Translations under genes and position numbers: made by a program
In this document: positions 55,840 through 64,000 of the stretch, piece by piece
Position numbering within the stretch: position 1 is the stretch's first letter
Layout: every line of letters starts with the position of its first letter
Assembly (NCBI GenBank): GCA_963678675.1
Contig: OY783194.1
Location: 16,793,370-16,857,369, forward strand
Reading direction: 5' to 3'
Length of the DNA stretch: 64,000 nucleotides
DNA from: Xiphydria camelus
Taxonomy: Eukaryota > Arthropoda > Insecta > Hymenoptera > Xiphydriidae
Notes under the pieces: model-generated
The model's database searches: none
What the model saw: the letters and a program-made list of their open reading frames with translations, nothing else
Told to the model about the DNA's origin: nothing

Positions 55840-56439
55840 TTATTCTACAGTACCCCAAGGGCAGAGTGTCCGTAGTGTCGGGCAGGTAGGTACGGGTAGG
55901 TCCGTAGTGCAGGTCCTCTTGTCGTCGTGCGGACTGGGCGCGAGTTTGGTCTGCTGCACAGTCTGCACTTCGTGCAATTTCGATCGAAAGAGGTACTGCG
56001 AGCGATACTGTGTCGTGTTTTGCCTCAAGCAGGTGACGTAGTCCTCGAAATCGATGGTTCTCGCGAGCACCGACATCTTGACGCTCTTGGCCTTCTTCAT
56101 GCGGTCCTCGCCGTTGACCCGCACGCTGTACATTTTGCTGCGGAGTCCGACGAATTCCGTCATGATCTGGCCATTGCACTCGTCCTTCATGATTCCGACT
56201 ACCTTCTTGTTCACCAGCGGCATCTCGAAGGCGTTCTCGGCGGGGTAGTCGGACGTGTCGAAGCGTTCAATGTGGCGCTTCACCACGTCGTAGATATCCC
56301 CACCTCGCACTTCGTAGATGAGGCTGTCGGTGTCCGTGTAGAGCAGCCTGCAATTGCTCTCGAAGGTCGCCATCATGAAGTCGTAGTGAAACTCGTAAAC
56401 GCAAGTTTTCGTCAAGTCGAGTACGCAGAACCCCACGTA
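55840..56439 (-). pseudogene. DNA polymerase B, C-terminal part (motif C)
   Basis: Minus-strand frame: YVGFCVLDLTKTCVYEFHYD, then YTDTDSLIYEV (the YxDTDS catalytic motif, near 56,340), YPAENAFEMPLVNKKVVGIM, EFVGLRSKMYSV and a C-terminal LHEVQTVQQTKLAPSPHDDK. This is the end of the protein-primed polymerase of Polintons. The frame is open, but it is cut off from the rest by the 1.79-kb insert at 56,440-58,231. Confidence 0.85.
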
Positions 56440-58231
56440 TAGTCGGAGAGCTGGCGTACAAAATGTGCAAGAGTTTTCTCCTATCTGGTACAATTCTAGT
56501 GAATTACAATTGGGCTGTAAAACGTCACTGTACAGTTAGCCGGTCTGGTTTTGGGACACCTGGCATTCGCGCGCCACCAAAGGTGTCAGAATAATTAGGT
56601 TCGTGCAACTGTTTTCTACTAGCTCCAAATTCATTTGTAATTAGTCTATGCAATAAAAAACTCAAAACAAACAGTCAGCCAGCAAAAGAGTGGGACACGG
56701 CCAGTCAGCATTACTGTAAAGTTGTAGAAAAAATTAAGTTCATGCAAGTGTTTTCTCCAAACTCAAATTTTTCAATATGTTAATTCATTCAATAACAACT
56801 ATAAATCAACCAGTCAGACCTCATTTATATAGAACCCACACAGTCAGCAGTTCAGAGAAGTTGCGATAATAAGTACGCGCGACTTCTCAAAAACAATCAT
56901 CCGCGCAAGGGATGACCCTTGCTCTAAAACAAGAGACTACGTAGTTAAGGCATCTGGCGACCAACTGTATCTCGAGCGAAGCGGAGAACAATGAATAAAG
57001 AATCTTTGCCAGCACTGCTGTAGAGAAAGAAACGTTTCCTCAGTTTTTCTCGTATCGGGCCAGGGCGGATTCGAGGTGTAAGGCTCTGGGGTGCATGTAT
57101 TTGTGTGTTAGTTGGGGAGAAACGAATTAAAATCTTCGGTACGCGACAGATGACACTTCATTCGTGCGTTGTGAAGCAAATATTATGGAGAAATGTGTGG
57201 TTCATTGTGTATTTTGTTTGAAAAAGGAGACAATATACTGCCCTTAACAGAAAGTAATATTGCAAAATGCCAATCATTTTTAAAAATTCGTCGGGATAAT
57301 AGTTTATCGTTTAATAATGTAGTGCTGCCATCAGTTCTCAATGACATCGATGGTTATCATGTGCCATGTTATAGAAAATTTACGGCTTTGAGCAAGAAAG
57401 TGAGAGAAGTCCTGCGGGATAGAATTAATATATCTGAAAAGAGGTAAGTCAATTAGACTCTATATTATTAATACACTTTCCTGACGGGGCCCGCAATTAT
57501 TTTTTTGCTGTTGTCAAAATCATTGAAGCGATTTCTATATTATTTGAGTACATTTACCATAAAATTGAAATTTGAATAAAAGAAATAATAAAAGAAAATT
57601 GAATAGTTGTTATCCCTCTTCTTTCATTACACCTTCCTTCATTACTTTTGGTGTAATCATTGTTTATGTCTTGATTGTAATCATTAATTTTCATTTTGTT
57701 TAAATTATCATATTTTTTATGATGTTTTTTTGAATATGAGTACAGTATTTCCAGTAAAATTATGATTCTTATGATTGTTATTGACAAGTCGCGCGTACTT
57801 ATTATCGCAACTTCTCTGAACTGCTGACTGAGTGGGTTCTATATAAATGAGGTCTGACTGATTGATTTATAGTTGTTATTGAATTAATTAACATATTTAA
57901 AATTTTGAGTTTGGAGAAAACACTTGCATGAACTTAATTTTTTCTACAACTTTACAGTAATGCTGACTGGCCGTGTCCCACTCTTTTGCTGGCTGACTGT
58001 TTGTTTTGAGTTTTTTATTGCATAAACTAATTATAAATTAATTTGGAGCTAGTAGAAAACAGTTGCACGAAGCTAATTATTCTGACACCTTTGGTGGCGC
58101 GCGAATGCCAGGTGTCCCAAAACCAGACCGGCTAACTGTACAGTGACGTTTTATAGCCCAATTGTAATTCACTAGAATTGTACCAGATACGAGAAAACTC
58201 TTGCACATTTTGTACGCCAGCTCTTGGACTA
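56440..58231. mobile_element. 1.79-kb foldback inside polymerase B, 3-bp target duplication
   Basis: The inverted ends TAGTC...GAGCTGGCGTACAAAATG and complement (58,203-58,231) are flanked by GTA at 56,437-56,439 and 58,232-58,234. Removing the insert with one GTA puts the two polymerase parts in frame. The arms extend about 450 bp (shared ACGTCACTGTACAGTTAGCC and TGGGACACGGCCAGTCAGCA). The interior holds the fragment at 57,184-57,447. 3-bp duplication fits PIF/Harbinger-like or similar transposases. Confidence 0.85.
57184..57447 (+). pseudogene. Cys/His-motif protein N-terminal fragment
   Basis: After ATGGAGAAATGTG the plus strand reads CVVHCVFCLKK and, with one frame change, GDNILPLTESNIAKCQSFLK, RRDNSLSFNNVVLPSVLNDI and DGYHVPCYRKFTALSKK. 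The arrangement CxxC...C...H..CYRKFT looks like a zinc-binding module found at the start of some insect transposon-associated proteins. Family name not known to me. A GT donor-like site follows AAAAGAG|GTAAGT at 57,445, so more exons may once have existed. Confidence 0.45.
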
Positions 58232-59747
58232 GTAGATTGGCTTATTCAGCAGAACTTCGATCTTGCTGAGTTGCACGGCTACGAGGTTTTCCACGAAAAC
58301 GACTCGGTTGTGGAAGTTGGGCTTGGCGATGAGTGCTTCGGCACCGTATCTGCCCTTCCACTTGGTTACGAGTTTGACGTCAACACGTTTGCGCACGTTT
58401 GAATAAGTTTTTTCCAAACTTATTGCGGGCTCGTTTCCTCATACCGCTATTTAGGTCTATGTAGCTCTTGAGCCACGGTGACTGGTCAACGTTCAGGGCT
58501 CTGTGAATGTTAGTGAGCCATAGACCGTGCTCGAGAGCTTGCCTGAGGTTGCGGTAGTGGATGATGTAGCGCGATTTCGAGTACAACGTCGTCAGAAGCT
58601 TGGGCTCCTTCGAGCCCGGTGGTTTCATCTGCTCTGGGCAGAGTGGTAGGTCTCGGTGGGCGTCGTGGATGGCTTCCGAATAGTCCAAGTCCACTTCAAG
58701 TATGTAACCGATGGGCGAGTCGTCGGGCACATTCCACTGGAAGTCGCTATCGAGGCTCTCCACTCACTCGAAGCCATCGTATGGGAGATGTTGCGTCATC
58801 GCCCAGCCGTACAAGTTGTTCACGTCGTAGTACATGAGGTACTTTGGAATTGTAGTCGGGATTGTAGTCCCTCATGTACTCGTTGTTGGCTCGGGCGTAA
58901 CAGTTGCTGCACTGACTGACACCGCCTCGGATGCCCCGTTCGACGAACATGAGCATGTTGATGTCGGTGAACAGTTGCAGCTCAATCGCGGTGTACTTCA
59001 GCATGGCGTCCAACGTGAGGCCGGGTGTGGTGTAGTAGTGGGCCGGGTCCAGACCGTACGCTTCGAGACAATTGCCGCGAAAATTCTCGAATACGTCGGC
59101 CAGCAGCAGGACGTCGGTTTTTAGGTAGAGGTCCGCGTTCTCGCCCAGGGTTCCCACATTGAACTCACGCCAGACCCTCTGGGCGTGTTCTTAATCTTCG
59201 TCGGAGATGTCGCAGCCGTTGAGACGGCTGTGAAATTGTTGTTTCTTCGGCAACTCTGTCACGTCCAGTTTGGCCCACGCATCAAGGTACTCATATTGTG
59301 AAGACTCCTTTTCGCCTCAGCAATTCGAACTGCTCGGCCTGGACCTGTAGGAACTGGCTCTTGGTGATCGGGCCTCCGTGAAGTAAGACGCCAACTTCTC
59401 CAGCGTCGATGCCATGAAGCGGAAGGAGTCGATGAATCGAAGAGCGATGTTGCTGTCCTTCAGATGTTTCGTGAACGAGACGTATCACTCCATGTTTAGC
59501 GGCAATAGGTCGATCCTAGTTTCGGGCCCCGAAAGCTGTTGTAGCGGGACAGCATGTCGTCGTAGCTGCACCTCATGTAGTAGCCCACGCTGAACGGTTC
59601 GTGCACTTCACAAACTCTCGTCTTGCTCGTCTGCTGCATGTCGGCGTTCTTCAGGATACACTCGAAGTCTGCGTAAAGGACAAACGGCACCTTTTCCTTG
59701 AAGTTGAAGTTCTTAAACTTCAAGGTGCTGTGCTTCGGTGCAGGTAT
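58229..59747 (-). pseudogene. DNA polymerase B, exonuclease and palm (motif A) part
   Basis: Minus-strand segments in several frames. FKNFNFKEKVPFVLYADFEC is exonuclease motif I. Then [40 protein letters not shown] and [20 protein letters not shown] follow, then [20 protein letters not shown] (palm motif A) and [20 protein letters not shown]. Just after this the motif-B region is shortened: the frame shifts and about a dozen codons around the 'MNNS.FGK' site are missing before [20 protein letters not shown]. At least four frame changes and several stops. Middle section of the Polinton polymerase, clearly inactive. Confidence 0.8.
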
Positions 59748-59902
59748 CTTAGGCCAGGCGAACGTTGAGACGCAGTTCAGTGAGATGACGCAGGGCGACC
59801 GTTGCCTCTATACCTATATATAGAATAGATATAGGTATAGAGGCAACGGTCGCCCTGCGTCACCTCACTGAACTGCGTCTCAACGTTCGCCTGGCCTTAA
59901 CC
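59748..59902. mobile_element. 155-bp near-perfect hairpin in the polymerase gene
   Basis: GGCCAGGCGAACGTTGAGAC and the following 55 bp recur as the exact complement apart from about two bases, around a centre at 59,824 (ATAGAATAGATAT). Polymerase reading stops at its right edge and resumes at its left edge. The flanks TTAAG/CTAAG may be a target duplication. Too short for a gene; a minimal palindromic MITE. Confidence 0.85.
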
Positions 59903-61077
59903 TTGCACCGATTCGCCTGACCGCAGTCGACTTCATGGTTACCCAAAACTTCGAGGCTTCCGAAGTAATGGAGGCAGCGATCGCAGATATACTTATTTCC
60001 GTTCCATCTTGAGAGTTGCGTGCTGACCAGCCGAGAAAGGTCCTTTATCCACACGTAGTGGTAGATGGTTGATGTTTCGTCGTCATAATCCCCCTCAACC
60101 ACCCCATCATCCTCCTCTTCATCGTTGTAGTGATCTTGAATCATGAGGAGATTCACATGCTTGGTCTTCTTGTGCGAGGTAACGTGAATAGGGGCGACTG
60201 CAAATTTTTCTTTGCGCTTCAGCAGAACGTAGATGTTGATCGAGAGCTCGTTCTGCTTCTCAACCTTTGGGACCTCTCTCGGCATCACCGGGAAGTCTAT
60301 ACCCGTAAAGTTCAGCTCGTTTTCGTACGGCCTGTACACTGACACATGGTTGGGGTGATCTCGCCGATCAACAGGATGCATTGCGGAAAGGAGCGCCCAC
60401 TTCAAACACTGGTCGTCGGTGTTTTTCACGTTGACACAAGCCTTCTTCCTCTTGACAAACCCGGGAAGTTCTAGGTAGGAGCTGCCCCTCATAGGGTTGT
60501 ACCGGTTCACGTTGACGGTCAAGTTGATGACGACTCGCAACGTCCAACCCGAGTTTCGCTCCTGGAATTCCTCCATTTGTCGGAGAATGGGGTCTCGCAC
60601 ATTCTCGACGAACCACTCTCTCAAATCGGTGGTCTGCAGGATCGCGACGTTCCTTGTGGCGAAGGTCTTCAGCTCGACAATCTCTTCGTCATTCTTGAAG
60701 ATGCCGTACTCGCCCTCCAGTACAGGATTCACCTTCAAGGCGTTCTCCCTCTTCAGCGCGTTCTTGATGCGCGGTGTGAAGAGGGCTTGGGCGTACTACA
60801 GGAAGGTGGCGGTGTCCAGGTTTCGCAGGTTTACGATCACTTCTGTGCGGATGCGCCCGTCGAACGCCGACTGGAGATTCTCCCACGACACGCGCCTCTG
60901 TTCGCTTTGATCAAGACGTCCGCCTCTCACGAACAAGCTTTTGAGTTTCCGATTGTAACTCTTAACTTGTCTAATGGTGGCCAGGTATCGTTGTTTGTCA
61001 GACACCGACGTCCCCTCTCGACGCATCAATCGTTCGAGTAACCGCAAATTCTCAGTCGTTCTCTGAAAGTTTTTCAT
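59860..61077 (-). pseudogene. DNA polymerase B, N-terminal part
   Basis: Starts MKNFQRTTENLRLLERLMRR at 61,077. A nonsense TAG at 60,796-60,798 interrupts, and the same frame then runs to 59,860: FATRNVAILQTTDLREWFVE, WTLRVVINLTVNVNRYNPMR, DDQCLKWALLSAMHPVDRRD, NELNFTGIDFPVMP, HYVWIKDLSRLVSTQLSRWN and the zinc-binding CDRCLHYF...H...C. This is the Polinton polymerase N-terminal region before the exonuclease. The last codons belong to the inserted hairpin. It is transcribed away from the pogo-like fragment. Confidence 0.8.
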
Positions 61078-61143
61078 AGTTTCAATGTTATTAGATCATT
61101 TAGGGTTAATTATTATAAGTTTGTTCATTACAGCTTCACAATA

Positions 61144-61281
61144 ATGGCACGCACTTATTACAAGAAAGCAGCCAACTCTTACAATCTTCCCCAATCAACC
61201 CTAGAGGATAGAGTTAAGAAAAGAAAGACTGAATCATCTTTAGAAGAGGCCTCTCCTGACGGATTCGCCCTACAAAATTGA
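61144..61281 (+). pseudogene. Pogo/psq-type helix-turn-helix fragment
   Basis: MARTYYKKAANSYNLPQSTL, then EDRVKKRKTESS and a stop. 'AA..Y.LP.STL.DR.K' is the recognition helix of psq/pogo DNA-binding domains. The first half of the motif is replaced by MARTYY, so only a fragment remains. 61,282-61,440 may be further decayed sequence of the same element. Confidence 0.5.
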
Positions 61282-61439
61282 GCTCGAACAAAATATTGCG
61301 GCCAAAACCAAGCCGGTGACAATTCAACAGTGCACCAACAGTTGCAATAATTGGACACATGAAGGGTGCACAGGATGGCCAGAATAAGGTTTAGACGACT
61401 TCATATGCGAACAATACGAATTTAAAAATGGCATGAAAT

Positions 61440-61690
61440 AGATACCCGGTCTTGCCCCATTCGCCATACGGTTCTGCCCCGGGGTAGGGGCAGAACCGTA
61501 AAATGCAGTTATTTCGTTTATTTTTTTAAAATAGTTTTGTGATACTTCGTCAAATCAAAATCATTTTATTGTTGATCTGACATATCAAGGTTTCCATTAG
61601 TATAGTTTTATAACATAAAAGTTTATGCATAATTTTTTTACAGTTAATTTTCCTTAGCTACCCGGTTCTGCCCCCCCCCCTTCCCCTACA
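61440..61690. other. AT-rich stretch bounded by GGGGCAGAACCG words
   Basis: GGGGTAGGGGCAGAACCG at about 61,482 and CGGTTCTGCCCCCCCCCC at about 61,662 are inverted. Possibly the two ends of a 200-bp MITE. Confidence 0.5.
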
Positions 61691-61691
61691 C

Positions 61692-61921
61692 CTAGCATCA
61701 ATGATTCTGATCGACTCACTTTGGGTGACGATACTTCAATTGAGTTGACCGTAGTCGAACGGTACAACTGGATCTTCTTGTTTTGCCATGAAGCATCAAT
61801 CAAATTTAGCTTTCATGGCAAAACACCAAAATTCACTCGAATCTTTTAGATACGGTCAACTCGTTAAAGTATCAACATCCAAAGCGGGTTGATCAGAATC
61901 ATTAACGCTAGATGTACACCA
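61692..61921. mobile_element. 230-bp palindromic MITE
   Basis: GCATCAATGATTCTGATC ... GAGTTGACCGTA on the left and TACGGTCAACTC ... GATCAGAATCATT on the right. The centre has TTTTGCCATGAAGC and its complement. Confidence 0.8.
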
Positions 61922-61983
61922 TAGAAGAAATAACGAATGACGTAAATTTTGCTCAATTTTTCTTGACTTCTCATTTTCCTTCG

Positions 61984-63480
61984 TATACCGAATATCTTAT
62001 GGTAAACCGAGCAGGTGTTAAAACCTGAATTTCTCTGAAATTTGACTTCAGTAGTATTTAGACGGTGCTTGAGCCATTTATAGTTAGAGTTAGCTTCGCG
62101 AGAGTGCGCTGCGAAGGAGCGAGAAGTTTGAAAGATCTGATTTCCTGATAGCTGTCAATTCAGCAGATCGAGATGTTTGACGGTTTTGTTACACGTCTTC
62201 TTGCATAGGTGCAAACGGAGAGGATGTAACTCGTGTCCTATCCTTAAGAAGATAACTCGGTGGACATCAGACAATGTCAAACTTGTCACCGAGCGCTTAT
62301 CGCCCATGGTATATTAATTGCAATACGCATTTCTCATTTTAACTATTCCAGCGTTAAATAATTTTTACTTCTTTCAAACTATTTACTTTCTACTAATTGT
62401 TCATCGTAAAGGGCAGTGATCGCTGATTGCCACTGACCGTAGATAAGTTCTCCTATTAAAACTAAAATGTGACTATAATAAAGCACGGAGCACTTGCAAG
62501 TGAGTTCACAACGTCAGATGTTTTATACAAGCTTTACTTCTTTTGCAATAACCATCATCCGTGCAGAACCACGATTATGTTAACGTTAATCGCAGAATAG
62601 ACTGCGAGCTTGAGCGGTGATTGTTTCAAAAGAGGTAAATTTGATATACATAAAACATCGAATGCTGTAAACTCACTTTCCAATTCCGTACTTTGTCACT
62701 GTTACATAATTGCAGCAATAGTTCGACACGCTGAATTGCCTTTCAGTTTTAATAGGCGAACTTTTCTATGATTAGTCCCAATTATCGATCGCCGCCCCCC
62801 CCCCCCCCCCCCCCACAATGAACGATTCATGAAAGGTAAATAGCTCGAAAGAGAAGTAAAAGTTATTAACCGTTGGTAGTTCAAACGGGAAGCGTGTATT
62901 ACAATTAATGTACCGTGGGTAATAGGCGCTCAGTGACAAGTCCGACATTGTCTGATGTCCACCAAGTCGTCTTTTTCAGAGTAGGACACGAGTTATATCC
63001 TCTCCGTTTGCCCTTATACAAGAGAACGTGTAAGAAAACCGTCGAAAACTTCATTAAAATCCCTTGTAACCTACTCGTCGTGCAATAATATTTGATATCA
63101 GTGGCAAAGGAAGCAAAAGTTACTTGCAAATCGGATATCGGTTTTAATGTGTAACAATGATTTTGAAAAAATTGGGTAATTTCTCCGAAAAAACTCGAAC
63201 GATTATTTCTTAACACTTCCAAAAAATCTTCACTATTATTGAGCACTCTTGTTATCACGGGTATTTTTGAAATTCTGTAATCAGGACACTCCTGATATAT
63301 CGTTAGTGATATACAGCTATCATGGAATCAGACCTTCCAAACTTTTCACTCTTTCGCGAGGCACTCTCGCGAAGCTAACTCTAACTATAAATGGCTCGAA
63401 CACTGTCTAAACACTATTTAAGTGTTTCAGGGAAATTCAGGTTTGAGCACCTGCTCGGTTTGCCATGAGGCATTGGATAT
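61984..63480. mobile_element. 1.5-kb foldback of the CCGAAT-terminated family
   Basis: The left TATACCGAATATCTTATGGT and right CATGAGGCATTGGATATA ends are imperfect complements. The next blocks (AAACCGAGCAGGTG; TATAGTTAGAGTTAGCTTCG; ATCAGACAATGTC) recur inverted near 63,460, 63,380 and 62,950. The arms are about 400-600 bp and a poly-C run lies at 62,794-62,813. The subterminal TAGAGTTAGC matches the palindromes at 20,144 and 24,582. No coding capacity. Confidence 0.75.
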
Positions 63481-63757
63481 AGCTCATGATATGTTGTTAC
63501 CAATAATTGCGTGCTTGTTGCTCTTCGACTAAGCAAAAAGAAAAGATAGCATTCAGACGGCCAATTGAGACTATCATCTGCTTCTAAAAAACCGCCAACT
63601 TTTCGAAATGCATTTTAGGCAACTTGACGACAAACTGCGAGCATTTTGTTATCTGGGAATTGTCTTCAGAGGGCCTTGATTCTTAGTGTTAATTATTTCG
63701 GTAGAAGTCGAATGTATAAGAAACTCTATCGGATTATGTATACAACAGAATTCATAC
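63481..63757. other. Unassigned stretch
   Basis: No gene or repeat recognised between the foldback and the next mariner. Confidence 0.4.
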
Positions 63758-63759
63758 TA

Positions 63760-64000
63760 CGAGGGTAAATCAAATATGAACCGGAATTTTCTGTTTAGCG
63801 CGCCATAGACAATGGGAGTGGCGCGGCGTCTCAATATATATTAGGTAGGGATGCCAAGAGGAGGGGGACAAGTCGGTTTGGCGCGGCAGAATCAATGAAC
63901 TATTAGTAGCATCATGTCTGAGCAAGAGGTGCACACGTCTGTTGCGCAACGCGTTATTATCAAATTTTTGACGCGGGAAGGCGTAAAACCTTCCGAAATT
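63760..64000 (+). mobile_element. Mariner, left end and transposase start (runs off window)
   Basis: CGAGGGTAAATCAAATATGA after a TA at 63,758 is a mariner-type terminus. ATG at 63,914 opens MSEQEVHTSVAQRVIIKFLT, then REGVKPSEI, the start of a mariner transposase helix-turn-helix, with no damage up to the window end. A third mariner lineage, distinct from those at 35,848 and 41,971. Confidence 0.8.

Overview
This is repeat-dominated eukaryotic DNA, most likely from an insect and perhaps a hymenopteran such as an ant. The evidence is spliced exons of carnitine acetyltransferase with GT-AG introns, several mariner lineages, a Gypsy element with a tRNA-Trp primer site typical of the CsRn1 clade, PIF/Harbinger and LINE remnants, and a decayed Polinton/adintovirus-like element of the kind common in insects. 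I see no rRNA, tRNA, CRISPR array or bacterial-style operon. Genus-level assignment is not possible from the sequence alone.

Layout. 1-4.9 kb is a tandem array of a 1,690-bp unit built from two nested palindromes. 5.6-9.0 kb (minus) is a three-exon gene for a Crypton-like tyrosine recombinase; its splice phases agree and its intron holds a 606-bp palindromic MITE. 9.3-17.1 kb is a run of palindromic elements, including a foldback of about 1.7 kb and a 200-N assembly gap beside (AG)n. 17.15-22.4 kb (minus) is a decayed Gypsy element broken by at least four hairpin or palindromic insertions. One of these lies inside the reverse-transcriptase catalytic YxDD box. 22.4-26.5 kb is more palindromic elements, a deleted mariner and a PIF/Harbinger fragment.

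27.4-29.6 kb (plus) carries three consecutive exons of carnitine O-acetyltransferase, the only convincing ordinary host gene. The rest of that gene is not visible, so the TE-rich DNA on either side may be intron. 29.7-34.7 kb is a composite of foldbacks with a 133-bp minisatellite at its core. 35.2-44.2 kb holds an endonuclease remnant, two broken mariners and a 3.4-kb palindromic nest. In that nest one arm keeps the empty target site of an element inserted in the other arm.

45.6-61.1 kb is the Polinton-like element. The left block (minus) has a conserved unknown protein, a major-capsid-like protein, a penton-like protein, and a fused phospholipase A2/basic-core/pVI-like/cysteine-protease gene. 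The middle block (plus) has the packaging ATPase, a conserved insect-element protein, a collagen-like small protein and a chromodomain integrase. The right block (minus) is protein-primed DNA polymerase B. In the family these genes provide replication, integration and virion assembly. Here nearly all are broken by frameshifts, stop codons, catalytic-residue loss or inserted palindromes, so this is a fossil copy. 61.1-64 kb ends with a pogo-like fragment, a 1.5-kb foldback and the start of another mariner running off the window.

The strongest theme is palindromy. About 25 separate inverted-repeat elements (0.07-3.5 kb) occupy the window, many nested in one another, and several have readable target-site duplications (TA, TTA, TTAA or GTA).
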